The position numbers were made by a program, and so were the translations under genes. Shown here piece by piece: positions 33,549 through 42,864 of a stretch of DNA of 63,380 bases. Where the stretch lies: positions 1-63,380 of the forward strand of contig JAHBTL010000043.1 in assembly GCA_019638615.1 (NCBI GenBank), read 5' to 3'. This DNA comes from Chitinophagaceae bacterium (GTDB taxonomy: Bacteria > Bacteroidota > Bacteroidia > Chitinophagales > Chitinophagaceae). The first letter of the stretch is position 1. The number at the start of each line of letters is the position of its first letter. The notes beneath the pieces were generated by a model. That model worked only from the letters and a program-made list of their open reading frames with translations, did no database searches and had not been told where the DNA came from.

Positions 33549-36251
33549 ATGCATCGAAACTTCCCTTCTGTAAAGTTGGTTCTGTGCCTCTTTATGCTTG
33601 GCTGTATAGCCTTTTCCTGTAACAGCGAAAAAAAGCAGGATGAGCAATCTGCAGGACCGGTTGATCCCAAAGTTGAAAAGTTAAAATTGCCTCCCGGTTT
33701 TAAAGCCGACAGGTTGTATGGACCCTCCGAAAATGGAGAAGGCTCATGGGTATCCATGACCTTTGACGATAAGGGCCGGTTAATTGCGTCGGACCAGTAT
33801 GGCGCCATTTACAGGCTTACGCTCCCACCCATTGGAGATACCAGCAAAAAAACAGGCATTGAAAAGCTGCAGATCACTACCGACCAGGTGGTAGCTGCAG
33901 ATACCAGCGGCAAAAAAGTAAGCATCGGCTATGCACAAGGGTTATTGTACGCTTTCAACAGCCTGTATGTAATGGTGAGCCATACCAAAGATGATCGTTT
34001 GGATAAAAGCAGCGGCTTATACCGCCTGCAGGATACCGACGGCGATGACCAGTTTGATAAAGTAACTTTATTAAAATCGCTGAAAGGTGAAGGCGAGCAT
34101 GGCCCCCACAGCATTGTATTGGCGCCCGATGGAAAATCTCTGTATGTTGTAGCGGGTAACCATACTGATATACCTGAAATGAATGCTTACCGTCTTCCTT
34201 CCAACTGGAAAGAAGACAACCTGTTTCCTTTGTTTACCGATCCTAATGGTCATGCCGTAGACCGCAAAGCGCCGGGAGGCTGGATCGCACATATTGATTC
34301 TACCGGCAGCAACTGGGAACTGGTAAGTGCAGGCTACCGCAATGAATTTGATATTGCGTTTAACGACCTGGGAGATATGTTTACTTATGACTCTGATATG
34401 GAATGGGACTTTGGCACTCCCTGGTATCGCCCCACGCGTATTTGTCATGCAACCAGCGGAAGTGAATTCGGCTGGCGTACGGGCAACAGCAAGTGGTCGC
34501 CTACTTACCCCGACAACCTGCCTCCTGTTGTAAATGTAGGGCAGGGCTCTCCTACCAATGTAGTATACGGCGGAAAAGCAAAATTTCCTGAAAAATATCG
34601 CAAGGCAGTTTTTGCATTCGACTGGAGCTTTGGAATTATTTATGCCATTCTGATTGAGCCTGACGGAGCCTCCTATAAAGCCACAGGCGAAGAATTTGTA
34701 TCCGGCTCTCCTCTGCCGCTTACTGATGGTGTAATAGGCCCTGATGGCGCCCTGTATTTCCTGACCGGTGGCCGCAGACTAGAATCTGATCTTTACAGGG
34801 TGTATTACGGAGGCAACTTGGACGAAAAAGATCATACGCCTACAATAGAAACCCCTGAACATAAAATACGTATTGAGCTGGAAGCCTATCATCATGGTCC
34901 CAAAGCCGGTGCCGTAGATTTTGCATGGCCTTATTTAAAGCACAACGACAGGTTTATACGTTATGCAGCAAGGATTGCCATAGAACATCAACCTGTAAAA
35001 GAATGGCAGGAAAAAACGCTGGCAGAAAAGGACCCTGTTACGTTAACACAGGCTTCTCTTTCGCTGGCGAGGCAAGGCAATGCATCTGTTCAGCCGCAAT
35101 TGCTCCACGCGGTTGCAGGCATTGATTTCAGCAAGCTTTCCGAATCACAGCAAATTGATGTGGTGCGCACTTTTGAAGTAATCATTGCCAGGATGGGCAT
35201 ACCCGATGCAGTTGGTAAAGCAGCAGTGATCAACTATCTTAACGCTCAATATCCCGCAAAAAACAATGAGATCAACAGGCTGCTTGCCAAAGTGCTGTTA
35301 TATCTTGACGCTCCTGAAGCAGTCAGCAAAACCATGGCATTAATGGCAAATGCAAAAGACGATAACTCTTCAGGTCAGAAAACGCTCATGGAGTCATCAG
35401 ATCTCATTATGCGTAACCCCCAGTATGGTATGGACATAGCGGGCATGCTCTCCAGTGTTCCGCCTGCCCAGCAAACTTACTATGCCGTAGCGCTCTGTAA
35501 AGTAAAAAACGGCTGGACGCCGGAGTTGCGTGAACAATATTTCAAATGGTTTTACAAAGCATTCAGCTATAAGGGAGGTCACAGCTTCAGAGGCTTTATC
35601 AACAACGCAAGAAAAGCAGCGCTGGAAAATGTGCCTAAAGCCGAGTTCGCACTGTATAATACCATGTCCGGCGACTCTCTTGTAAACCGCCCGAGAAACG
35701 CCTGGGAAGATAATGCGACGCAGCCCAAAGGACCCGGCAGGAACTGGAAAATGGAAGAAGCTGCTTCTGTTGTTACAGACAGCCTTACACTCACCCCCAG
35801 GAATTTCGAAAACGGCAAGGCCATGTTCGCTGCTTCTCAATGTCTTTCCTGTCATAATATGAAGGGCGAAGGCGGCACTTCGGGACCTGATCTTACCCAA
35901 CTGGGCACTCGTTTTTCAGCCAAAGATATCCTGGAGGCGATCATTGATCCAAGCAAAACAATTTCTGATCAGTATGGCGCCACAGTGCTTTATTTAAAAG
36001 ACGGCGGCTCTGTTATCGGCAGGATCGTAAGCCAGGATGATCAGAAATATTCTATCTCTCAAAATCCGTTTGCCCCGCAAATCTTAAGAGATGTTCCTAA
36101 GAAAGATGTAACCAGGACAAGGGTTTCGGAGATCTCGCCCATGCTGCCGGGCATGGTCAACAGGTTAAACCCCGAAGAGCTGAGAGACCTGATTGCTTAC
36201 CTGGTATCGGGAGGTAATAAGGACAATGAAATTTACAAGGGAAAAAATTAA
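33549..36251 (+). CDS. PVC-type propeller/cytochrome c lipoprotein dehydrogenase (second copy)
   Basis: The 900-residue product has a lipoprotein signal (LFMLGCIAFSC). An N-terminal propeller (about 45-430) has LPPGFKADRLYGPSENGEGS, LYRLQDTDGDDQFD, EHGPHSIVLAPDGKSLYVVA and GPDGALYFLTGG. A helical mid-region and a C-terminal heme-binding domain follow. The heme motif is CLSCH at residues 765-769, followed by GEGGTSGPDLTQLG, EAIIDPSKTISDQYG and a late MLPGM that can supply the Met ligand. The layout matches the 1027-residue protein upstream, but the sequences are clearly diverged (heme domain as in TIGR02603). It probably oxidises a sugar-type substrate at the outer face of the periplasm. Confidence 0.88.
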   Translation: MHRNFPSVKLVLCLFMLGCIAFSCNSEKKQDEQSAGPVDPKVEKLKLPPGFKADRLYGPSENGEGSWVSMTFDDKGRLIASDQYGAIYRLTLPPIGDTSKKTGIEKLQITTDQVVAADTSGKKVSIGYAQGLLYAFNSLYVMVSHTKDDRLDKSSGLYRLQDTDGDDQFDKVTLLKSLKGEGEHGPHSIVLAPDGKSLYVVAGNHTDIPEMNAYRLPSNWKEDNLFPLFTDPNGHAVDRKAPGGWIAHIDSTGSNWELVSAGYRNEFDIAFNDLGDMFTYDSDMEWDFGTPWYRPTRICHATSGSEFGWRTGNSKWSPTYPDNLPPVVNVGQGSPTNVVYGGKAKFPEKYRKAVFAFDWSFGIIYAILIEPDGASYKATGEEFVSGSPLPLTDGVIGPDGALYFLTGGRRLESDLYRVYYGGNLDEKDHTPTIETPEHKIRIELEAYHHGPKAGAVDFAWPYLKHNDRFIRYAARIAIEHQPVKEWQEKTLAEKDPVTLTQASLSLARQGNASVQPQLLHAVAGIDFSKLSESQQIDVVRTFEVIIARMGIPDAVGKAAVINYLNAQYPAKNNEINRLLAKVLLYLDAPEAVSKTMALMANAKDDNSSGQKTLMESSDLIMRNPQYGMDIAGMLSSVPPAQQTYYAVALCKVKNGWTPELREQYFKWFYKAFSYKGGHSFRGFINNARKAALENVPKAEFALYNTMSGDSLVNRPRNAWEDNATQPKGPGRNWKMEEAASVVTDSLTLTPRNFENGKAMFAASQCLSCHNMKGEGGTSGPDLTQLGTRFSAKDILEAIIDPSKTISDQYGATVLYLKDGGSVIGRIVSQDDQKYSISQNPFAPQILRDVPKKDVTRTRVSEISPMLPGMVNRLNPEELRDLIAYLVSGGNKDNEIYKGKN

Positions 36252-36272
36252 TAATCACGCATCGCCGGTTGT

Positions 36273-36306
36273 AAACTCCGTTGGATAGTCAACGGAGTTT
36301 TTTATT
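36273..36306 (+). terminator. Rho-independent terminator
   Basis: AAACTCCGTTG (36273-36283) pairs with CAACGGAGTTT (36290-36300) around a 6-base loop and is followed by a T-rich run. It ends the dehydrogenase transcript 22 bp after the stop codon. Confidence 0.85.
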
Positions 36307-36335
36307 TTATATTCGCTGACAAAATTCAGCGTACC

Positions 36336-37208
36336 ATGCGGAGAATTCTTATCTTAATACATACCGCATTTACCAGTTCGTTGGCACTCGCACAACTGGT
36401 GGATGACTCAATTGCCATAGAAGGGAATTACCGGACTTTTCATTTCAGGGAACCCCGGGTACAACCCAATGCTGCGCTTGTATTTGTTCTTCACGGATCG
36501 GGCGGCGATGGAAAGGGCATTATGCAAACGTCCAAAAGGCTTGAAGAGGCAGCTCAAAAAGAAAATATACTGATCGTTTACCCCGACGGGTATAAACATT
36601 TCTGGAACGAATGCCGGAAAATGGCAGAAACGCCTCCCAACAAAGAAAACATCAATGAAGAAGCCTTTTTTACAGCAATGATTGATTACTTTACAACGAA
36701 ATATAAAACAGGTCCTGAAAAAGTTTTTGTTATAGGCACTTCCGGCGGCGGGCATATGGCATATAAGCTTGCCATGAATATTCCCGCTAAAATACGGGCT
36801 ATTACAGCCATTGTAGCCAATTTGCCGGATAGCGCCAATATGGATTGCACTCCTTCGGGAAAACCAATAGCAGTAATGATCGTAAATGGAACGGAAGATG
36901 AAGTAAACCCTTATGGAGGCGGACTGGTTCGCGCAGCCAATGTAAGTCTTGGAACCGTTCGCTCTACCGATCAAACATTTGTTTACTGGTCGGCTGTTGC
37001 CGGATATAAGGGACAGCCTGTAAAAAAAGCATACGCCGACACCGATCCTTCTGATGGGAAAACCATTGAAGGATATACCTATAAGAAAGCACGCAAACCG
37101 GAAATTACTTTGCTGAAAGTAGTGGGCGGCAAACATGATTATCCCGGAGATATAGATGTTTACCTGGAAGCCTGGGCTTTTTTTAAAAGGCAGCTAAGCA
37201 CTCGTTAA
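36336..37208 (+). CDS. Secreted esterase, PHB depolymerase/LpqC-like alpha/beta hydrolase
   Basis: The 290-residue protein has a signal peptide (ILIHTAFTSSLALAQ) and the alpha/beta-hydrolase features VFVLHGSGGDG (oxyanion loop), IGTSGGGHMAYKLA with the nucleophile Ser136, VNGTEDEVNPYGGG (acid) and GGKHDYPGDI (His). This order and the short length match the Esterase PHB/LpqC group, which contains polyhydroxybutyrate depolymerases and feruloyl or acetyl esterases. A carbohydrate esterase role would suit the nearby rhamnosidase, but that is only context. Confidence 0.88.
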   Translation: MRRILILIHTAFTSSLALAQLVDDSIAIEGNYRTFHFREPRVQPNAALVFVLHGSGGDGKGIMQTSKRLEEAAQKENILIVYPDGYKHFWNECRKMAETPPNKENINEEAFFTAMIDYFTTKYKTGPEKVFVIGTSGGGHMAYKLAMNIPAKIRAITAIVANLPDSANMDCTPSGKPIAVMIVNGTEDEVNPYGGGLVRAANVSLGTVRSTDQTFVYWSAVAGYKGQPVKKAYADTDPSDGKTIEGYTYKKARKPEITLLKVVGGKHDYPGDIDVYLEAWAFFKRQLSTR

Positions 37209-37281
37209 TTTTGGGGCATTCCGAATTATCGCTTGTTTGTTCAGGCTTGTTTTTGATATTTACTTTTCGATTTGTATTCTT

Positions 37282-38046
37282 ATGTTCATTATCGGCAAAC
37301 TGTTTACCGCATTGTTAAATCCTGTTTTATGGATTGTGCTGCTTTTTTTATGGGGGCTGCTTGCTAAAAAAGAAAAAAGAAAGAAGCGCTGCTTTGTTGC
37401 CGGTGTTGTGATGCTGCTGTTTTTCAGCAATCCCTTTATCATACAACGATTCACACTGGCATACCAGGCTAAAAAGTATTCACTGAATAAAGACGAAGTA
37501 TACAGTGCGGGTATTTTATTAGGCGGCTTTGCCGGGATGAACGAATCTGACAGGCAGGTATACTACGGGGAAGCCTCAGACAGGTTCATTCAAACAGCCG
37601 AACTGTACAAAACAGGGCATATCCATAAAATTATCATTGCTGCCGGAAGCGGATCCATATTCCAGGATAAATCATTTCGTGAAGCAGATTTTGCACAGGA
37701 ACAACTGATCAACCTCTGTATTCCGCCCGGGGACGTTTTTGCAGACCGCGATTCAAAGAATACAGCAGAAAACGCCGCAAATGCAAAAAAAATCATTGAC
37801 TCTCTTCAGCTAAAACCGCCTTACCTGCTCATTACTTCTGCCGTTCATATGCCCCGCGCCGTTCGCACCTTTACTAAAGCTGGTTTGATCGTAAAACCAT
37901 TCCCCGCGGCTTTTGCCGTGGTTCCTCCCAGCGGCTTCGACCTGGAAGATTACATTATTCCATCGGCGGCGGCATTTAAAAACTGGCATGTTTTTCTTAA
38001 GGAAATGGTGGGTACGGCAGCATATAAAATTACAGGCAGGGGGTAA
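37282..38046 (+). CDS. YdcF/SanA-like DUF218 membrane protein
   Basis: I place the start at the ATG 37282 rather than the upstream TTG (37237). The 254-residue product has two N-terminal membrane helices (about residues 5-25 and 37-55) and a DUF218 domain: AGILLGGFAG, IIIAAGSGS, DRDSKNTAENAANAKKII and LITSAVHMPRAVRTF. This is the YdcF/ElyC/SanA type, associated with envelope integrity and lipid-carrier homeostasis; no precise reaction is established. It follows the esterase gene closely and may be co-transcribed with it. Confidence 0.88.
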   Translation: MFIIGKLFTALLNPVLWIVLLFLWGLLAKKEKRKKRCFVAGVVMLLFFSNPFIIQRFTLAYQAKKYSLNKDEVYSAGILLGGFAGMNESDRQVYYGEASDRFIQTAELYKTGHIHKIIIAAGSGSIFQDKSFREADFAQEQLINLCIPPGDVFADRDSKNTAENAANAKKIIDSLQLKPPYLLITSAVHMPRAVRTFTKAGLIVKPFPAAFAVVPPSGFDLEDYIIPSAAAFKNWHVFLKEMVGTAAYKITGRG

Positions 38047-38104
38047 AAAATGTATAGCCGGGGGATGTGTTTGCCTTGCTAACAACCGTTTTCTGCAAGT
38101 TCCT

Positions 38105-38112
38105 TACATTTG
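38105..38112 (+). promoter_or_regulatory. Bacteroidota -7 promoter element TACATTTG
   Basis: This is an exact fit to TAnnTTTG, eight bases before the chosen ATG at 38121, which implies a leaderless or near-leaderless transcript for the receptor gene. No -33 TTG lies at the standard distance; the nearest is 26 bases upstream. Confidence 0.4.
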
Positions 38113-38120
38113 CCCGCGTT

Positions 38121-40040
38121 ATGAATACAACTGCCGGAATACTAATTGCAATGATCGGTTTTACCATTGCTGTAAATGCAACCGCCCAGGAGATAGAGCT
38201 GGATCCTGTTACGGTTACAGCCTCCTTAAGCCAAAAAAGAGCTTCCGAAACCGGCAGGAATATTACCATTATAAAAGGGGAACGTTTTGCCAGGCTGCCG
38301 GTTCATTCGGTAGATGAATTGCTCCGTTATATACCGGGATTGGAAATACAGGCGCGCGGTCCCATGGGATCGCAAAGCGATATCGTATTAAGAGGCGGCA
38401 CTTTTCAACAGGTATTGGTCATACTGGATGGCATGCGCCTGAACGACCCCAATACCGGTCACTTCAACAGCTATATTCCTATTGCTCCTTCAGAAATTGA
38501 ACGCATTGAGGTGCTGAAAGGCGCTTCGTCTGCCATACATGGCGCCGATGCCGTAGGCGGAGTGATATACATTATAACAAAATCGTTTGCCGCTAAACAA
38601 AACGAAGATACAACCCGGATAAGCGCGGGGATAAGCGCAGGTGAATATGGATTTCTGAATGCAGATGCCGGTTTTTTATACAGTAAAAAAAATATAAACA
38701 TCGGCGGAGGTATACTTACGAACAATGCAGATGGAGTGGAACAAAGAGGTACCACAGGCTTTTTCCATAATACCACGGCTTCTTTATCTGCCAATTATCA
38801 CCTGAACAACAAATGGAATATTGCTTACCGCTACGCGTACGACACGAGAGATTTTGCCGCACAGAATTTCTATACAACATTTCTTTCCGATACTGCAAAA
38901 GAAAAAGTCATTTCCCGGTGGCACCAGGCAAGAGTGGCATACCACTCAGAAGAGCAAACCTTTTCATTAGATGCAGGAATCAAAAATGTAACTGACAGAT
39001 ACAGCTATAACAAAGCGTCAGCGCCCAACAGCAGCACATCAAAATTGTTGCAGGCTTTGTTGGTCTACCAGCGGAAGCTCAGCCAGTCCACCGTACTGGT
39101 AAGCGGGTTCAATTACCAGCAAAAGAATATTGAATCGAACGACCGTGGAGATCATACCCTGTTTCTCGCATCTCCTTTTGTAAATGTATCGCAACAGATT
39201 GGAAAGCTTACCATTCGCCCTTCTGCACAATGGGTATTCTTTAAGAACATCGCTTCTGAATTTGTACCGCAACTCGATCTTTCTTTTAAAACGAAAGGCA
39301 TTCAGTTTCGTGGCAGTGTAGGGAAAACCATTCGTGACGCCGATTTTACAGAACGCTATAACAATTATAATAAAACGCTGGTTACAAGCGGACGGATAGG
39401 AAATCCTATGTTAAAAGCCGAACGATCTTTAAGTTATGAAGCCGGTGCGGACTGGTTTTGGCAGAACCGCTTAAAAGTATCAGCTACTTTTTTTCAGCGC
39501 TTTCATGAACGTTTAATTGATTACAGCAATACAGCATATGCCGATATGCCCCGAAAAGAAAACCTTTCTCCTGCCGGTACCTACGCGCTGGCTAAAAACA
39601 TTGCCGAAGTAAATACAAAAGGCTTTGAAACGGACATTCAATATACGCATGATCTGCCGGGCCAACAGTTCATTACCGCAAGTGCAGGATGGGTATGGCT
39701 GAACAGCAACAGCAGCGATGCGGATCCCTCTTTTTATATTTCATCGCACGCAAAGTTTCTCAACAATTTTTCTGTTATTTACCAATGCCATAACCTTACA
39801 CTAAGCATAAATGGCTTGTATAAAAAAAGACAGGGGCAGTCTGCAGATGCTATCAATGCGAAAATCACACCTGATTATTTTATACTAAACGGCAAAGCGG
39901 AATATAGTTTCCTGCACAAATCGCTTTCTGTGTTTGTGCAAACAGATAATATATTCAATAAACAATACAGCGACCTGCTGGGTTCCGTTATGCCGGGCAG
40001 GTGGATGATGGGAGGGATAAAATACCAGTTTGCCAGGTAG
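38121..40040 (+). CDS. TonB-dependent receptor (BtuB/Cir-like)
   Basis: The ATG at 38121 gives MNTTAGILIAMIGFTIAVNA, a good signal peptide; the longer frame begins inside the promoter. The 639-residue protein has a TonB-box-like DPVTVTAS, a plug domain with VDELLRYIPGLEIQARGPMG, DIVLRGGTFQQVLVILDGMR and IERIEVLKGASSAIHGADAV, then a 22-strand barrel ending WMMGGIKYQFAR. It lacks the carboxypeptidase-like extension and any SusD partner, so it belongs to the classic small-ligand receptors (vitamin B12 or siderophore-type). No cobalamin riboswitch or Fur-like box was recognised upstream, so the ligand stays open. Confidence 0.92.
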   Translation: MNTTAGILIAMIGFTIAVNATAQEIELDPVTVTASLSQKRASETGRNITIIKGERFARLPVHSVDELLRYIPGLEIQARGPMGSQSDIVLRGGTFQQVLVILDGMRLNDPNTGHFNSYIPIAPSEIERIEVLKGASSAIHGADAVGGVIYIITKSFAAKQNEDTTRISAGISAGEYGFLNADAGFLYSKKNINIGGGILTNNADGVEQRGTTGFFHNTTASLSANYHLNNKWNIAYRYAYDTRDFAAQNFYTTFLSDTAKEKVISRWHQARVAYHSEEQTFSLDAGIKNVTDRYSYNKASAPNSSTSKLLQALLVYQRKLSQSTVLVSGFNYQQKNIESNDRGDHTLFLASPFVNVSQQIGKLTIRPSAQWVFFKNIASEFVPQLDLSFKTKGIQFRGSVGKTIRDADFTERYNNYNKTLVTSGRIGNPMLKAERSLSYEAGADWFWQNRLKVSATFFQRFHERLIDYSNTAYADMPRKENLSPAGTYALAKNIAEVNTKGFETDIQYTHDLPGQQFITASAGWVWLNSNSSDADPSFYISSHAKFLNNFSVIYQCHNLTLSINGLYKKRQGQSADAINAKITPDYFILNGKAEYSFLHKSLSVFVQTDNIFNKQYSDLLGSVMPGRWMMGGIKYQFAR

Positions 40041-40063
40041 AACGGCAATCATGCGCATTGTAC

Positions 40064-41080
40064 TTAACTAAAATATGCCCTGATTTCATCAATGCAATTA
40101 TAACTGTCAATACTCTCTTTTTTAATATTGCTTACAGGATTGTTGCCAAGAGATAATACTGTAAGCTTCTTTAATTTTTCAACCCAGTCTTTTGTGATAG
40201 ATGTGATATTGTTATAGCCAAGATGTAAAATTTGCAAATCGGATAAACCGGATAACAAGCTAATATCCGATATCCGGTTATCCACAAGCTCTAAATTTTG
40301 CAGCGCTGTTAAACCTGCCAGAAAGCCGATATCTGAAATTTGATTGGCATTAAGATATAAAGAATGCAGATTGGTTAGTTTTGATAAAAAACCGGCATTT
40401 GAAATTTGATTATCGCTAAGATCTAACATTTGCAAGCCGGTCAGGTTTTCGAGAGAACGAATGTCTGATATTTCATTATTACAAAGGATCAGGAATTGAA
40501 GGTTGTATAAATCAGCGAGCAAGCTGATATCCGATATGTGATTGGAGCTAAGGTTTAAAGTTTGTAAACCGGTTAGCTTCGACAGGGAACTTATATTCGG
40601 AATCTGATTCCCGCCAAGCCCTAAAGTCTGCAGGTGAGTTAAATCAGACAGGAAGCTGATATCCGATATCTGGTTTTCAATAAGGTATAAAATTCGTGCG
40701 CTGGTTAATTCAGACAGAACACTATAATCCGCAACCTGATTGCGACTAAGATCTAAAGTGTGCAAGCCGCTTAACTTTGACAGGAAGCCGATATCTGAAA
40801 TCCGGGTGAAGCTTATATCCAGGCTGCGCAGCCCGGTTATGCAGGCCAGGGGATCGGCATCTGAAATATGCGTGAAACTTATATCTACACTTTGTAAGCC
40901 GGTTAAGCAAGCCAGCAGGCTGATGTCGCTAAGCCCATTGTCGCTAAGATTTATTTTCCTAAGCCACACACAACCCGATAATTCCTCCGGTAACGTTTTC
41001 AGGTCGCAACTACTCAAATCCAGTTCGGGGTTTTGAGTATGTATATTCTCTGCGATTAATTGCGATGGCTGCCGATCCAT
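40064..41080 (-). CDS. Leucine-rich repeat protein (possible truncated Roco)
   Basis: The 338-residue product is nearly all leucine-rich repeats: about 12-13 units of 22 residues of SDS22/internalin type, with consensus LTGLQTLDLSxNxISDISxL. There is no signal peptide or membrane helix, so it should be cytoplasmic. The tail, NPVSNIKKESIDSYNCIDEI then RAYFS, resembles the linker that joins the LRR to the Roc GTPase in Roco proteins, and the frame stops there. It may therefore be a stand-alone LRR protein or the N-terminal half of a degraded Roco gene. It ends 23 bp from the convergent receptor gene. Confidence 0.85.
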   Translation of the reverse strand: MDRQPSQLIAENIHTQNPELDLSSCDLKTLPEELSGCVWLRKINLSDNGLSDISLLACLTGLQSVDISFTHISDADPLACITGLRSLDISFTRISDIGFLSKLSGLHTLDLSRNQVADYSVLSELTSARILYLIENQISDISFLSDLTHLQTLGLGGNQIPNISSLSKLTGLQTLNLSSNHISDISLLADLYNLQFLILCNNEISDIRSLENLTGLQMLDLSDNQISNAGFLSKLTNLHSLYLNANQISDIGFLAGLTALQNLELVDNRISDISLLSGLSDLQILHLGYNNITSITKDWVEKLKKLTVLSLGNNPVSNIKKESIDSYNCIDEIRAYFS

Positions 41081-41119
41081 GAGAAATAAGTATTAAGACA
41101 ACAATTGCTGAGCCTCCAC

Positions 41120-41833
41120 TCATTCTATCGGTCTTACCGATCCACTGCCGTGAATGCTTGAGCTAACGGCGCCGCCGCCTTTATAAGAAATATCGCCGCT
41201 ACCGCTTATAGAAGCATCTACTTTTACACTGGCAAATACGCTGATGCTGCCACTGCCCAGGGTGCTTACCTTTGCGTTTTCAGCTTTCAGTTCTGTAGCT
41301 TTTATATTGCCGCTGCCGGTGGTGCTGCATTCTATATCTTTGGTATTGCCCGACAATTGAATATCTCCCGAACCGGTAACCCCTGCTTCTACAGAAGGCG
41401 CATCCAGCTCAAGCCTGATATTGCCGGACCCGGTAATTTTTACTTTGACTTCATCGCTGCTTTCAAATTTTCCTTCCCCTGTTATATCGCCGGATCCGGT
41501 AACGCGCACCTCATCCAACTCCGTTGCATTTACATGAACAATTAAGTCCCTGGTGGTATGAATGCTGGTGTTGTCTTTATATTTCATTACAAGCTTTCCA
41601 TCATGTATAAACGTCTCTACGAACGGTAATATATTTTCCTCCCCTTCAATCTCTACGGAGCGGTCTGATGCCTTCTTAAGCTGCACGTTCATAGATCCCC
41701 GCAATTCCACTCCGTCAAAAGAACCGACATTCCTGGTCTCGGAAACCTTGTTCCCATTTCCACGCACCGTTTCCCGGTCGATGCATGCATACACCAGGAA
41801 TCCTATGCATATATATAATAATACATTTTTCAT
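41120..41833 (-). CDS. DUF2807 (head GIN domain) lipoprotein
   Basis: The 237-residue protein has a lipoprotein signal (ICIGFLVYAC) and then the DUF2807 parallel beta-helix. The start FDGVELRGSMNVQLKK is typical, followed by tandem GSGDI/TGSGNI turns (VTGSGDITGEGKF, ITGSGNIRLELD, VTGSGDIQLSG, TTGSGNIKATEL, LGSGSI, ISGSGDISYKGG, IHGSGSVRPIE). The family is very common in Bacteroidota; its function is unknown, and adhesin or autotransporter labels are tentative. It ends at the protein's last turn, so it appears complete. It precedes the LRR gene on the same strand (39-bp gap). Confidence 0.92.
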   Translation of the reverse strand: MKNVLLYICIGFLVYACIDRETVRGNGNKVSETRNVGSFDGVELRGSMNVQLKKASDRSVEIEGEENILPFVETFIHDGKLVMKYKDNTSIHTTRDLIVHVNATELDEVRVTGSGDITGEGKFESSDEVKVKITGSGNIRLELDAPSVEAGVTGSGDIQLSGNTKDIECSTTGSGNIKATELKAENAKVSTLGSGSISVFASVKVDASISGSGDISYKGGGAVSSSIHGSGSVRPIE

Positions 41834-41878
41834 ATTCAGTTTTTTTGCTGTTACAAACCTACAGAAATTCAGGGAGAT

Positions 41879-41929
41879 GGTTTAGGGTTTATGGTTTGAA
41901 CCAAAAACAATAAACCATAAACTCCAAAT
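41879..41929. repeat. Degenerate word array (GGTTTATGGTTT type)
   Basis: GGTTTAGGGTTTATGGTTTG is followed by AACAATAAACCATAAACTCC, i.e. the same word in both orientations and able to fold back. It matches the words at 33070-33105 and 61270-61437. Confidence 0.6.
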
Positions 41930-42862
41930 TCATTTTTCCGACAGCAGGTCTTTTACAGCAGGCTGTATGGAGGGAAAAAGAAACTGGAATCCTTCTTTTC
42001 TGATCTTACCTGAACTGGCTGTAAGGCTTTGCAGCAACGCTGCGCTCATTTCTCCCAGCATCCAGCTCAGTACAAAAGAAGGCACATGCATCGTAACAAA
42101 AAAAGAACCTTTCATTTGTTTCGCCAGCTCCAGCACCAGGGTTTTGTGATCTACAGGAAGAGGAGCTACTCCGTTGTATACGCCGCTTATTCTTTCGTTT
42201 TCCATAGCATATATAAATATCCTGCACACATCATCAATATGGATCCAGCTCTGCATTTGCCTGCCATTACCCAAAACAGCGGCAAACCCCAGCCGTACGG
42301 GTTTCATAAATTCTTTTAATGCTCCGCCAGTCCTGGCTAAAACCAGGCCTACTCTTATTTTTACCAATCTTTTTCCTGATTGAGTGACTGGGTCTATGCT
42401 TGCCTCCCACGCCGCGCAAGCCTTTCCTAAAAAACCAGTATCGGCTGACATCTCTTCGGTAAAAGCTGTCTCATTATCCTTCAGCCTGCTGTCATCTCCA
42501 TACCAACCCATAGCAGAAGCATTAATAACAGCCCTGACTTTATTTGGATTTTCCTGTAATGCTTTTACAATGAGCTGCCCGGTTTTTACCCTGCTGCCGA
42601 TTATTATTTTTTTCCGCTTCTCTGTCCAACGCTTATCGGCAATACCTGCACCGGCCAGGTTAATAATATAATCTGCCTTCGCCAAAGCTGCAAGGTCAAT
42701 GACCCCCTCATCCGGGTTCCATAATGCAAATGAATGGCTGCCGTTGCGCTGCTTTTTAATGCTCCTGGTTAAAACAATCACCTCGTGCTTCTTTTCAGCA
42801 AGCAATTCACACAGCCGCCGGCCGATCAGTCCCGTACCGCCGCATATGAGTACAACGGCCAT
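41930..42862 (-). CDS. TIGR01777 family epimerase (YfcH-like SDR)
   Basis: The ATG at 42862 starts MAVVLICGGTGLIGRRLCEL, which contains the Rossmann GGTGLIGxxL motif; it follows the ftsZ stop with a 2-base gap. The 310-residue product has YIINLAGAGIADKRWTEKRK, INASAMGWYGD (active-site region), WEASIDPVTQSGKRLVKIRV, SWIHIDDV and the C-terminal DUF1731 segment FVLSWMLGEMSAALLQS. This matches TIGR01777/YfcH, an atypical SDR whose substrate is not firmly known. It is co-directional with the dcw genes and may be read through from ftsZ. Confidence 0.92.
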   Translation of the reverse strand: MAVVLICGGTGLIGRRLCELLAEKKHEVIVLTRSIKKQRNGSHSFALWNPDEGVIDLAALAKADYIINLAGAGIADKRWTEKRKKIIIGSRVKTGQLIVKALQENPNKVRAVINASAMGWYGDDSRLKDNETAFTEEMSADTGFLGKACAAWEASIDPVTQSGKRLVKIRVGLVLARTGGALKEFMKPVRLGFAAVLGNGRQMQSWIHIDDVCRIFIYAMENERISGVYNGVAPLPVDHKTLVLELAKQMKGSFFVTMHVPSFVLSWMLGEMSAALLQSLTASSGKIRKEGFQFLFPSIQPAVKDLLSEK

Positions 42863-42864
42863 GA

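Noticed and set aside
38041-38120. Cobalamin riboswitch upstream of the BtuB-like receptor
   Set aside because: The gap is under 80 bp with no B12-box-like sequence, too short for the aptamer.
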